Source: Mariannaea sp. PMI_226 (taxonomy: Eukaryota > Ascomycota > Sordariomycetes > Hypocreales > Nectriaceae). From it: DNA of 64,000 nucleotides. The notes under the pieces are model-generated. The model saw only the letters and a program-made list of their open reading frames with translations, was not told the DNA's origin and did no database searches. The DNA is taken from assembly GCA_024336345.1 (NCBI GenBank), contig JANFOG010000005.1, positions 1,798,001 through 1,862,000 of the forward strand, read 5' to 3'. Shown here piece by piece: positions 35,025 through 48,200 of this stretch; positions within the stretch are counted from its first letter, which is position 1, and the number at the start of each line of letters is the position of its first letter. A program made the translations under genes and the position numbers.

Positions 35025-37780
35025 CCCATATTTTCAAATAGATCCAGTTCCCGAGACTAACGGGATGGATCGCCGCCGCAATCGCGGAGGCGTGGATGGC
35101 CTGCTGGCTGAGCCTTGTGCTTCCGTTTCCGCAGGAGGAATGGTGCCCAACACACAAACTCCGGTGAATGCTCGAATGGGGGGAGGTGTATACCGGCAGA
35201 TAATAGAACAGCTCGCAGCATGGTTGATTTGCCTTGGGCTGAAGCTTAGACACATGCCTTGCACTGCCATCGCTGCTCCAAACCAGAGGACGGATGGTTG
35301 CAGGATTTCCGTTTCCGCCTTCTGCTTCCAAAAGAGCCCAATGCTGAAAATAATGCCGAACGGCTTCATCTTCTCCCTATTGCACGAACCGTTTGAAGGA
35401 TCAGTCCTCTTTTTTTTTCTTTCTTTCTTTTTTTTTTTTTTTTTTTCAAATATTCGTAGATGTGGGCTTTCAGCTATTCTGTATAATGGTGCGGTAGCTC
35501 CGATGGAGACTACCCTCGGTCGGCAGTTGCTCTGCTTATCAGGTTAGAGGAGAGCTAGTGGTAGAGAATCCTAGTTGGCATCCATATCCCAGGTCAAACG
35601 CCCAACGCCATGATGCTGAAGAGAGAAACTCGGACATGGAGGGCCAAGGGGGGGTGTAAGTGTTGGAACGGCGATGTCGCCAAACAGGAACCAACTCGAG
35701 GGAGATATTTGGAATTGGCAAATAGAGGGACATTGTGGGGGAGTGGGGATGGGAGTGAGTGGCCCTTGGAGGACGGGCTACAGATTGTGCTCTGGTATAG
35801 GGAGTAAACGATCCAAGTACGAAATCCTGATGTTAGTAAGGTAGTCAAGGACTGGGAGTCGAGCGGCTAAAAAAGGTTAGACGGGGCTGATGTATTGTAC
35901 AATAGAGAGGATACCAACTTTGGATACCTACTTAGCGATGATGTTAGTGTCGGTTGTCGTGATGAAAGCACGGGCAATAGGCTTGGTGGACTGGCAACGC
36001 TGGTACCTTCATCTGTACATGGTACATTAAAAGTTAGTGAGTGGGCCGGTGGGCTAGTCGATGCATGTGCTGCCAGAACAAACGAGACTGGTTTGGGGGT
36101 TTGAGAGTTGTGGCTGGAGATCGGACTGATATGTCGTCGTTTGGCGCTGGTTGACGCCGGAGGCAATCTCACAATCCTGTGTGGTGGACCTGTCTCAACT
36201 GAGGTAAGGTTGGGGTAAGGTTGGGTGAGTGAGGTAGCTAAGTTAGCATACCGTCCTGGCCTGAGGATATGGTCGTTCCAATTAAGGTTGTCTTCCTGCA
36301 CAAACTTTGTCGTGGACGACCAGTGAATATCTTGAGGTAGGTACCTATACAATACACAAGGTAGGGTAGGTGTGAAGGCGCCGTAGATACGTAGGTAACT
36401 CAAGTCCCCAAAGACTCATCTCAAAGCAGTTAGTGGGCAACCGTCCGTCCGCCTGTGGTGCAGTCTCGGAGATGGTAGGAAAAAGAAAAACAAATACGCA
36501 TGTCTTAACTCAGCCGTTAGGCCACTCCAGCAAGGCCTCTCGTTGGTGAAGAAGCGGTCCGACCCTCGCTCAGGATCCACGACGCGATAAAGCGAAAGCT
36601 CCGATCGCACTCAGGATATCAAGATACCTCCTCTAGGTACCTTACTTTCCTTGACATTGCCAGGGTATTGTACCCAGACTGCGTGCCACACATCGAAGCA
36701 CCGAACTTACGGCGCCTGCAGGCTCCAGCCAAACATGGAGCCTTTTCACTTTTGCATCAGTCAACTCTGCATCAAAACCCGCAAGCAGGGCCGAATTATT
36801 GTCATACAATGTAGGAGTTTGGTGATGCGCAAGGAGTCGCCCAAGATCGCGAAACCATACCACGCTGTACCAGCCGGATAGTAATTACTGAGGACTGTGC
36901 AGCAGATAATCAATTAATTCAGATCACAGGGAGACATGTTGTACAAAGTCCTTTGTTGTTTGACCGGCTGAACCTAGCGTCCAAAGAGAGTCTGTCACCC
37001 TGAGCTCAAGTCGCCGAGAGCCAGCATGGCATGGTGCGCAATGAGGCCTTGACTTTTTTGTTCAGCCAGGACGGTGACAAACGAGCACACTCTCTTCCCA
37101 CCTAGGTACCTGATTGCTATTCACGTACCGTTATGTACAGGGTACAAAGCACACCAGACGTAAGGTAGATGGGCCCCCTTCCTCTCCAACTGATCTTTTT
37201 GCAGCAGAAACCGATGGAGAGGGTACGTGGGAGGAGAAGTTTGGAGCAGACAAGGAAAGGAATAATTCACCAATGGTTGGCTAGTCCCGGCAAGTGCTTT
37301 TGGCGCCAGGGTGAACCTGGATAATCTGATGGAGTCTGGAGTCTGACCTGCCGCATTACTGCATAGGTTGGTTGCAGGGTGAAGGGTGAAGAGCAAAAGA
37401 AGCACGGCCATACATGAGATACACGTATTGGTACCAAAATCTGTATGTGTCCTGCTAGATAGTTCCCTCCTTGGGTAAAGTAAATACAGTATTCAGTACA
37501 AAACTATGCTCCGTGCATAGGTACTCATTCGTTTACCGGGAAAGTCCGATTGCCTTGTACAGATTACAAGGTCATGCTATGGGCAGTACTTGCTTGGCCC
37601 AGGGTGAGAAGGACCACTTTCTGGTTCGTGCAAGATATCTTTATATTACAGGCATGCAAGAGAGATGGCAAAAAAACAAAAACATACCCTGGGTATCAGA
37701 GAGACCAAGCAGCAACAGCCATGGGGGATCCTGCGGGCCACTGTTCGAGCCATCTTACATACCTTGCTGTTTACAGAACG

Positions 37781-37880
37781 GCCAGCCAGCCGATCGACCA
37801 GCCAGCCAGCCAGCCAGCCAGCCAGGCAAACATACAGACATACAGACAAAGAGATAGACAGACAGGCAGGCAGGCGGGAG
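37781..37880. repeat. Compound microsatellite (CCAG)n, then ACAGACAT/ACAG units
   Basis: A run of CCAG tetramers, interrupted by CGATCGA, is followed by ACATACAG and GACAGGCAGG units. The frames that read through it (37550-38119 and neighbours) owe their length to the repeat. Confidence 0.8.
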
Positions 37881-40800
37881 GGCGATTTCTCACTGGCTTG
37901 TGGGAGAGTCAAGGAACAAGGGGCGCCCCAGCCGCTGGTCCCCGTGCCGGCACTGTCACTCCCCCTCCCAAGGTTTATACCGCTGTCGACGTCACCTCAC
38001 GGCTTCGCCAAGCCCCGCGCCTGGGGAAGGCAACGAGGCGACCTCACCTCATACATCGCATCTGCCAAATGCCAACTGCCCACAGCCAAGCCGACCATGC
38101 TGCTCATTGGAATGGGTAGAAGCAACCCACTCTGGCGTGATCTTTTTGTTTTGTCGCCCAGTTACTTTGTGTCCGGATTACAGTATGAAGTCCGTGCATG
38201 TTAATGGACCACAGCTCGTCAGTAGTTTTCCCTTTCCCCTTCCACATTCATTCATCCCTTTTTCGTCCCATCTTTGTACATAGTATCTAACTCACAATCC
38301 TCTTTCCCCCATCTCCTCTCCTCCCCCGTCCTATCCTGTCTTTCCCCTCCCTGGTCAACTCTACTTCACGCACCCCTTTTTATCGGCGTAGCCCACTCTA
38401 TTCGCTCTTTTCGATCAGTAGCAGGCGAGCTACTATGCAGCCTCGGGCCAACATGCATATGTGCTAATATTGCTACGCTGTACATATGTAGGAGCCAATA
38501 CATTCCATCCTCTCACCTCTCCTCCCCCCTTGTTTGCTTGACTTGAACACTAACCATACAGCTGCTGACTTGTGCCAAGTATGCGTGGTCATGCGCGACA
38601 AGCTTGGACACAGCGCTTGGCCCCGTATCACTCGGTATGGTTTGCTCGGCTCCTGTGTTCTCCAGAAAATGGGTAAAGGAGGTACGCACTTGCACTTCTT
38701 ACCTACTTAACTTATCACGTCTTAAGGTAGGTACCTATGATATTACTCTGAATACCTGTGCTGGATGCACGTACCTCAGGTACTTCATGTGCTAAGTGCT
38801 ACGCGCGCGGAATATCCGAGCGTCGATATGCCTCTCACTTTCAACTGATGAAGTTGTCTCTTTCTTAGCTTCTCCCTCTTCGATCAGTTTGACCCCTTTC
38901 ACCGAAGAATATTTGCTGTTGTCGCAATTGCTTTTACCATGCGAAAGGATATGAGGGGGAAATACTGATCAAGTCGCCAGAGCTCCGAGATCGACATATA
39001 GCATTAGGATCTAGTCAAACTGTACAAGAGACATGCCTGGGACTAGGGGCCAAGGGCCAGGGGATAGCCATGGCGGGCACCCACCCTTAAGTTGACGCAC
39101 TAGTTCTGGAGACCTGAACCAAGTAGATGGAGAACTCGCTCCACAGGGTGAAATATAAGTTACACGTTTTTTTTTGGTTGACAACAATCTAGATATTTCA
39201 CCTACCCTGAAATTGGAATTTGGCATGCATAAAAAAAAGGAAGTAGAACCATAGCATTACCTTGCGAACACCACTTGTTGTCAAAATTGCAAGCCCTGAA
39301 GTGGAATACGGCAGAAATTCACCAAACACAAGCCGATCCTGGTGATGCAGCTGGTGCAATCCTACCCGTTTCTTTCTTACCCAAGCACTGAGGGTCAGCA
39401 TAGTTCCTTCATCTTTATCCTTCCGTTACCTTGGCAAAAAAAAAGGTGCAGGATTACTAGCTTCATGATATGCGCCTTGACGCTCTGCTCTTCTTCATCT
39501 ATCCTCATTGGCCAACATTGGAGAGCTGAGGCCCGAACCTGGCTTGTGTAACCAATGTGGGGGAAGATGCTACCAATAACAAGCATTCCCGTACGCGGCA
39601 AACTCTACAACATCTCCCATTTCCAGTCAGACATACCCTCCCGCCATCAATGAATTCAAGGAAAGGCACGGAATATCTCTTCAGTCCACAGGGACAAAGC
39701 ATACCTCACATCCTTCGCACGGAGATGCGAAACATCGGTGTTTGAGACCTAGGGCGGCATTGGCAGGAGGGAGACACGGCCTCCGGATTCCTTCCTTCCA
39801 AAGAAAGGAAAAAAGAAGAAAGACAAAAAAAAAGAAGGGAACTGTGTATGAACAGAAGTTACTCGATCCGAACAGATATAGCAAAACGAGCCTTCGCTAG
39901 ATTTCGGGTTGCGAAATGGCAATCATCAAAGGTCATACACAGCCATGTCAAACGCTGAGTTCGGACGAAGGAGGATGGGGTACGTACTGAGACTCGAGAC
40001 TCGTAAATGAGCAAGTCTTCTTGTGGGTACGTACCCTATTGTCTACTTCCCTCCCACATGGCAGGTGGGTGAGCGGCAAGGCGGAGGAAGGTGGGCCTCC
40101 CGTCTCCCGTCATGGAGTTGAGCAGCCATCACTTTCGCTCACCCACACACCACCCATTTAACACCCATCCACCACCACCCATCCACCACCCCATCCATCG
40201 GATTAACGTGCTGGAGACTATACGGACGTATTCGTAATACGAGGCAGGTTGTTTTGTACGGACAGCATACCTTCCCTTTCCTTTGTCTTGTCGTTACTAC
40301 CCAATCTACTTCATCTTCATCCCTATTTTTATCCTCCTTAAGCCGCCAACGTACATATCGTAGATTACCTTGGCGCCTTAGTAAGAGAATAAGATGAGCG
40401 AACTCCTGCTCATAACAATTGAACCAGCGCAGCGCAGACGGATTGAGATAATATGCGGAGTACCTAATCTGCACTGTAATTCGTGCATCTTCGTCCAGGC
40501 CTGAGGATACAGCGCGCCCGGCGCAGTCAACAAGCAATGTCTGTGCCACTTCCAACCAATTGACCTTGCGCTTTGGGGGGAGGGGAAGCTCTCTAGCAAA
40601 TCCACCCCAATTTGATCAAAGAGACAGAGAGGAGGGAAAAAAAAGGGAACCGGGCTCTGGGCTGCGGCCTCTGGACTCTGGGCTTTGGTACTAACCTGGT
40701 ATCTCTCTCTCTCTCTCTCTGCCAGCAGTCTGCACAGATTGACAACCCGAGCCTTTTCCTGTCCCAACTTCGGAAATCCATCACTATCAATATGGTGGAG

Positions 40801-42718
40801 TCTCAGAGATCACAGATGACTATTCTTCAGCAGATCTATGTTTGTGAACCTTCATGACTCGTCGTCCAGATTAAAAAAAGACTCTTCTTGTTACTTGCAT
40901 CGGCACCAATTTCTTCAGGGTTCTCTTTTGAGCCGCCCCCTCATCGGCGAACTTTGCGTTTGGTCTTTCTGTCTTCCCCCTGTTCCCAGCTCCTCTCAAA
41001 GATAGTTACTGGTTGGCGCAGCCCTACCTCTCTCTTGGGGCACAAGATCTCTGTGACTGTCGATCTCAGTCTCACTACACGCCCCCCTCCTCTTTCCCCC
41101 CCGATTAAAATCGGGCAGTGGATGTTTGCACCAGGAGACGAGTGGGATATGGCCCCCAGCAGTCCTCTGCATGCAAGATAGCCAAAATAAATACGGGCTA
41201 ACTGGGCTTTTATATACAGGGAAGGGTATATCGCGAAAAGGGAAACTTAGTGTTCAGGTGCCGCTCAAGGTGGGCACGGGTCAGGAAGAGGCGCCATTGT
41301 TTATATTTTCTTTTTGCTTTCCTCTCCCCCCCACTGGGCTCGTTCTTAGTGAGAGATCCGGCCTTGAACTGACACACATCTGGTGAGCCGTCAGGAAACG
41401 CCATCCATCACCTCACCTACTCTAGCTTGGGGGCTTGTCTGACAGAGGTGGAGAGGTGGAGCTGCGCGAGCGAACGAACTACAACAATACTACAGCTGTT
41501 ACATGTGCGCTAAGTACCTACATGACGGCAAGCCATACGAAAGTTGACGGATGGTCATTAAAAGAAACGGAATGTTTTTTTTCAAAATAGCACATCATTA
41601 AACTCGGAAACAAACACATACCTGAACCATGGTCAAGAAATGGCTTTTGGAAAAAGGAGCCAATGTACTGTTATACTGTTAAAGAACCCACAAATCATTT
41701 GTCGGCTTTCAAGTACACCCACTCACTACCTGCATATCGTATAAAGTAGGCAAGGCTAAATGACTGCTTGCACGGCCGCTCCGCGCAAGCCATAACGTGC
41801 ATCAACGTTTGGTGTTACGGCGTGGCGGCCCTTTTTTGCTCACAGCCCAGCCCAGCTTCAGTTCATTCCCACCAGCCAGTAGGTTCGTAACCGCCGAGAA
41901 ACCGTGCCCGTTAACCTACCTCCCCTCCCCCTTCTCCCCCCTCCCCCCCCTCTTCTAGTTAGGTCGATATCTCTCAATCACTTCGTGACCCAAGCCATAA
42001 TCCCACTGCCGTGACTACGCCTTGTCCCAGCTTTGGTCCCCCCTCAGAACTGCGCCGCAAGGGGGCCAGTTTCCCAGGCTCCTGATTGGGCCGCTGGAAG
42101 TGTATCCGTGTTTGTACGTTCTTGTGGCCTCGGTGTAGATCTCATCGATCTGTGGATGAAGCCAGCGCCATGTAACATCTCATAGCGTTTGGATCAAGGA
42201 AAGGGTCCCCCTGGTACCCTGTCTTGTGAGCATCTAGCCTTGACCTTTAGTTCCCCAGAACCCCCACAATGCTGCAAGGCCTCGAAAGGAGAGAGAGGGG
42301 GGGGGAGGGGAGAAAAGATAACTACTGAGTGTCAGAAAGAGTCATCTGCAAGGGCTGAAGTGCAAGGCAATGGACAAATATGAAGCATGGACACATAGTA
42401 GGTACAATGCGAGGTCAATTTGGCTCGTAAAGCGGCTGTATTTAGCCTGTATCATTCTTACCTCATCGTGTCATTGGCTTCCCAACTAAGATTGGGGATA
42501 AGACGTAGACAATTTGTGATCGATATGTGAAACTATTTTTGTGGCAGCGTGAACAAACTTATTATTTTACACAAGACTATTGTCTCAAAAAAAGAAAAGA
42601 AAAAGAAAAAGAAAGGCCCGACGTAAGAGCAATTATCATCAAAGAGATATGTATAATCCATAATAAACGCCATAAATTTGCAGTTTTTCTTCTCCGCATT
42701 GCCTTTTCTCACACCTTT

Positions 42719-45241
42719 TTAGGTGCTGCGATCCCCATCTTCCTGAGTGATGAGCCTGTCTAGAGCGCAGTAATCTCGGCATCTCTTGTGCTCACATCTG
42801 ATACAGCTTCCACTTATTTTGATGTTATTATACTCTCTACATTCACACTGGCAGCATCAATGTTAGCCAAATATCGAGGCCGAGGGGGGGGGGGGGGGGG
42901 GGTAATCAACTCACACATATCCAAATGTATGCTTCCTCTTGCCGCTGCTTCTTGTGCGACGACATGTCTGATGAACTCAACTTCCGCTTCAGACCAGAGG
43001 ATTCCCTGGATGCTAAAGATGAATCCGTACTCGGAGTCAGTTGTCTGCTTGGAAACTTGCCACCAGATTCCGTCCCGTCCTTCTCCGGCTCTTCATCCTC
43101 TAGGTGCTTCCACGTGCAAATGTTTCTCTTGGGGCCAATTCGGCCACAAAAATGGTCATCAATATGGTCGCAGCGTTTTGTCCAGGCATTGACACCCTCC
43201 TCACCAATCTCGACGATCTTCTGGCAGAAGCCACACCAGAAGCGGGTATCGCAGTGGCGACCAACCCGGCATTTCTCGAGCTTACTGCCAACTTCCTTGT
43301 CGTCAGTGATGGCGTGCTCTTTGTTCAGATGATTTTTAAAGCTTTCCCTGCGCTGACAAACCTTGCCACAAGGCTCGGTCTGATTGGGTCTTCGCTCTTC
43401 GCATTTCCACGTCTCAAGCTGCCAGTGCTGGCTGCTCTCGTGCCTCTTCCAGTCATTCTTGCTGCCGAAGGACTTGGAGCAGTTTCGGAATGTGCACCCA
43501 TAAGGCTTTTCATGACGCTTAAGGTGTTTCCTATTGAATAGGTTAACATGAAGACCTAGAGATGATATTTAGAGAAACAAACTTTAGTTCGCACTGGCGA
43601 TGAAATGTCTTGCTGCACTCTGTACACGGGTGGGCGTTTCTATGAGCTGTTGACTCCTGACTTGAACTCGATTTCGCATCGTCACTGGCCGCCTCTAAGG
43701 CACGGTTGAGGATATTCTTTGGAATATGCTTGAGACATTCTATTACTTTATCGGCAGATCCCGAGTGCAGAAGCTTCAAAATATCACCAGACGGGAAGCT
43801 GGCTTTGGTGTGATCATCCTTCGTGTCGGAGCGATTTAACCTAGGTAGAGAGGCCTCTGAAACGTTAATATCAACAGAGGTTCCACTGTCATGGCCCATT
43901 GAGATGTCAAGAACATCCCGCACATTGCCCTGATTCTTGGTTGAGTAATGAAGGCGAGCGCTCGGAAGAGGAATTCGCTGGTTATTGAGAGCCTGGCGAG
44001 AATGTAGAGAGGGTTGGCTAACTTCATTCAATATGTCTGGTTGCATGAATCTCTGCTCAGGCGCTTGCGCCTGGTCCAGGGTTGGGTCCGCATTTTCAGC
44101 TGTAGTAGAATGTGAATCTTGCAGAAGAGAGTCCAGATCTTCACCGATATCTGGCATCACATTCAAGGAATCGGTGACCATCGTCTCTGTGTTACTGAAG
44201 GAAGATGGAGGATAAGCGTTGCCGACAGGCTTTTGGATATCTGTAGAGGAGCTGGTGATCATATATGATAACCCTCCAACGCCTTGCAGGTCCTCCCGCA
44301 AGGCGGGCTGGCTCCGACCGGAATCCTGTGTAGGTGGTTGAGTATCGTGATATATGTACTCCTCAAGGTCAGCGTCAGCAGCCAGATCTTTCCTGTGGAT
44401 GCGACGAAGGTGAGAACGGAAATTGTCAGCTCTCGGCCAAATCTTGAGAGGCCCTCGAGTAGTACACTGTTCAAGACGGCAAACGTAGCGAGGGCCGGAT
44501 ACTGTGAGGTCTGAATGCACGCTTCGTTTGTGTCTGTCAAGGTCATTCTTGGTGCCGAATCCTTTCCTTCGGTTGCATCCTGGGACATCGCAATGGAAAG
44601 GTTTGTTATGCCTGAGCCCATGCTTGCTATATTGTGTTAGAAGTCGGGCTGCAGGTATGTTTTAAGGGTTAAGGAACTCACTTCAACTCTGACTTCGTTC
44701 GCAACCAGCTCTGGCAATGTTCACAGAAATGCTTGTGCTCTGCGCTCGCTGGAGTGGCTGAAGTTCTGGAAGCAGGTTGTGGTTGTCCCCAAGCAGAGGA
44801 CTGAGAATTTGGAACGGGGCGTGGGCATAATTGAAGAGACTCCATGAGATTCGCGGTCTGGTGGGTCTCCGTGCTGGATTCGCCCTCATATACTGAGGTA
44901 TTCTCAATGCTATAAGGTGCGCGTATGCTGCCATATCCAGAATCGTCGGGAGCCGTATCACATTCCGAGGGCAAGGTTCGATTCCTGAAGTTCTGGAAAG
45001 AAGCCCCATTGGAGTTGTAGTTGACCATACTTTGCATCTGTTGCCCAGTATGGGGATCAACGGAAGGGACGATGGAAGTTTTTGGAACCCAAGGATCTTC
45101 ACTCATCCTCATCCCATAGAATCGCGACAATCCATATGGTGGCGGAACGGGAGAAGTTTGGCTTCCGCCATATGGGTGCTGATTTAGACCAAATGATTCG
45201 AGGCCCTGCCGGTGGATTTGGTTTGGATTAGAGGCGTCCAT
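42719..45241 (-). CDS. C2H2-type zinc-finger protein, four exons
   Basis: Exons in reading order: 44682-45241, 43583-44626, 42915-43530 and 42719-42847, giving 782 residues. Zinc fingers occur in two blocks. The first (about 170-260) has HFCEHCQSWLRTKSEL...KH, CDVPGCNRRKGFGTKNDLDRH and YVCRLEQC...RADNFRSHLRRIH. The second (about 515-610) has HPCTECSKTFHRQCELKKH, CTFRNCSKSFGSKNDWKRH and WKCEER...RRESFKNHLNKEH. Between them lies a Ser/Pro-rich spacer. Introns are 44627-44681 (GTGAGT), 43531-43582 (GTTTGT, branch TTAAC) and 42848-42914 (GTGAGT, branch GCTAAC, acceptor GCCAG). The last intron holds a 19-base homopolymer. Its removal adds 42 residues rich in Cys (CECREY...CIRCEHKRCRDYC) instead of a stop after ICVS. 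A nuclear regulator is likely; the target is unknown. The start is the first ATG; the frame extends upstream only to a TTG. Confidence 0.85.
42884..42902. repeat. G19 homopolymer inside an intron
   Basis: Nineteen G in a row on the + strand, that is C19 in the transcript of the C2H2 gene. It starts 12 bases into the last intron from its 5' splice site. Such runs are prone to length errors in replication and sequencing. Confidence 0.9.
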
Positions 45242-48200
45242 TCTTACAGCTTGGCGTGATGCTATCACGACCAATACCGATAGAGAGGAGGATTGGGAAC
45301 AATTCGACTCGTCCTCTCAATCGTAGAGAGCAACGTGCTTCGGGATATCAGAGCAGATCCCAAACAGTCAAAGACTGCTCAGGACGGCATACACGATGGA
45401 TAGGATGGGTAGACTGCAACTACTCTTGAAATTAGTCTGTGATCGCTCATGAGGTTAGATATGGCAACACACAGCAAAGTAGATTGGCAAAGAGGAAGAA
45501 GGCTTGCACAATCAATCCTCCACACAGTGTTGAGGGTCAAGTTGGGTATGTGTGAGGAGCTCTCAGAGTGGCGGAGTGGACGATGATGACGACAGTGACA
45601 GGTAATGTGCAGACAAGGATGAAACAGTTCCTAAAGAGATGGAAGGGGTTGGGTGGATGAATAATGAATATGAAGTCGATGGTAGTGCTAACGAGAAAGC
45701 CTACCGAAGGAGGAAGCAGATATTGGATGGACTATGGACTATGAGAAGATGGAAAAATGCAGGGAAGATGATTGTGCAAGAAAATGCAGGTGGAGGGGGT
45801 TGAAGGAGGAGGGGGCAAAGATTGCTGGAGCTCAAGCTTCCACGCAAACATGAGAAGGGGAGATAGAGAGATAGAGGGGGGGGATTCAGGTAACGAGAGA
45901 GCGGGAAAGACAGAGAGGAAGAGCAGAGCCTCCTTGTCTTGTTGGTGGTCACATAAAGGCAACTTACGAGCTCGAGGGGTCTCTCGACTGGGCGGGGAAT
46001 TGAAATGGAGGGCAGACGGGTGGAGTTCTTCTCTGCCTTATTTTATGGCAATCGTTGCGGAGTGGTTCGCAAATCAGGGTGTGCAATGCTCGATTGGGTT
46101 GCACGCAGGCAAACCGAGACAGACCCAAACAATGAATTGAAACGAAGATAATGAGGATGGTATCGTGCCACGTTCGAGAGGCCCGTGTGATGGCAGTGCA
46201 TCCAAATGAGCCAGGATGGAGAGGAGCAACAACAAAAAACCACCTATCTAGAGCGGTTGACAGACAGGGCAACAGAGAGAGGGAGACAGATGGAGAGGCA
46301 AAGAGAACGGGAGAAGAAAGTGAGAGGAGATGATTGAACCAGAATAGGGAGACGAAAACAACGACAATGGCGCCTACAGTTCGGTACCTAGGAACCTGTG
46401 GTAGGTAGAAGTGCGCCAAGATACATCTGTACTGCGCAAGAGGAGGGTGATTGGGCGGTCAACCCTCTATAGAAGACAAAAAGCCGGTAGTGGACAGTAC
46501 TGCGTACAGGGGAATTCTTTTCTCTTTCACCACAGGATTAGGTAGGTACGGGGCGTCTGATGAGGTAGAGATTACAATGGACGGGGCAGGACAGGGCGGG
46601 ATAGGAGAGGATGGGCGAGATGATGGTGGTTCGCACAGAAGCATGACATCGGCCTCGAGTACTTGTCACTTCGTACCTCCCAAAAGGAGTCGACATGTGC
46701 TGCGCCCGCCTCACTTTTGGGCCGTTGTTTGGTTGGGTTGGGCCACACCAGCCAATCAGCAGCGCAGATGGACGCTCATCATCGATCAAGGTGCTGGTGA
46801 AGGCGCAAGGCAACAGCCAGGCAGCCACGAGGCAGCCAAACAAGGCGTCCAGCCCAAAACAACTCACCTCACCACCAATTTGCGAACCACTTGTGTTGCC
46901 AGGATTTTCAGGACTTTATGCTTCATGCCTGGGCATACCTGCCACCAAGACGGGAGGTAGCTTTGTACTAGGCGTACTTGTTGAAAATTTTGCACTTTTG
47001 CGCCCTCTGCGCCCTCACTCACCACTCACCACTCATCACTCATCAGAGGTGGTACAAGATGCAAGCATCTTTGACAACTCCGCCATTCTCTCCCCCGAGA
47101 AATCGCACGTGGATTATTGTCACATCCTCGCAGTACGATATCCGTACCAGACAAAGATTGCTTTATTGCCACTGGTGCTCTGCCTCTACGCCACGACCCC
47201 TCGAAATTTCCGTACCATGTTGTCTGGTAAAGTAGTGCTGCATTGACAGCATTGATTTCGTCCTGCGCAAAAGACCATTATATTGACTTGACAAACCTAT
47301 GCACTCAACTATGCCTTAAAAAAAAAAGGCCACACTCACTTCCTTGCTCTCCCAGCGGACAAATGTGAGAGAAAAAAAAAAAGAGTGTCAGTGACTTGGC
47401 GGAAGCAGGTCCACGTACTCAATCCACCTGAGCAGCTCAAGCCAAGCCACAAAGTCTCACATACAACACCAAACAAACGCCAGCATCCACTCACAGTACC
47501 AGACTTCTCACACCGCCAACGGACCTTGGAAGCTTTTAACTTTCTCCGCGCCCAATAATGCACAGCCTCTGGCCGGGGCAGAGACATACAGAACCACCAT
47601 GGCGCTGCTCCATCCCGAGGTTGATAACAGACTGCTCATTATCTCTCCCCGATTCTTGTGACGGTACCGTTCAACATTCGATGCATGGTATCGATTAGTG
47701 ATATGCATTTCTCAAATCAAATTGACCACTCACAACAACGTGACTATAAACCGTGCTGCAGTCACCGCCGTGCATCAAGGTTGCTTCAGAAAAGCTCAGT
47801 CTAGACATGGAGCACGAGTTGATCGTACGCTCCATTGCATGCAAATGGGATGGGTTTCCCCAATCATCTTTGGTCTTTTGTTTCCCCTTCTCTCTGAGAA
47901 GCAGCGTCTCTTCCCCGGTGTGCTCTTCACATTTACTCCCCATTAAATGAGAACAGCCACACCGCCACAACCAACCCTTCTTCTGCACGTTTCCGCTGCT
48001 AATCAGGTTGCATAGTTCATTTAGCCTGTCAACCTCCACTCAGGAGACCCTCCACGGCTCCATGTACCCAGTTTCTCAACCTACGGGCGGGCGGTGCCGG
48101 CAATTGTTGTTCACGATAGAGTATTCGTATTGGCTCAAACCAGGTAGCTGGGTTTACACCGTGCAGACGCCAAGTTCAGTCGCGACTTTCAAAGGAGCAT

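Larger units (their letters stand above)
34057..42718. other. 8.7 kb region without a recognisable gene
   Basis: The first few hundred bases serve as upstream region of the C2H2 gene on the minus strand and contain an AAG/ATC-rich low-complexity stretch at 34356-34430. Further on there are T runs at 35411-35446, a (CT)n run at 40702-40720, C-rich tracts at 41925-41955, two exact AGGTAGGTACCT words (36335, 38725) and an inverted repeat at 35007-35024. Open frames are short, overlapping and without domains, so no gene is called. Confidence 0.5.

Noticed and set aside
37550..38204. Plus-strand frames of 179-189 residues
   Set aside because: Their length comes from reading through a CCAG microsatellite, which is open in several frames.
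46451..47246. Overlapping plus-strand frames of 169 and 183 residues
   Set aside because: No domain, different frames overlapping, composition of random sequence, and equally long frames on the other strand.
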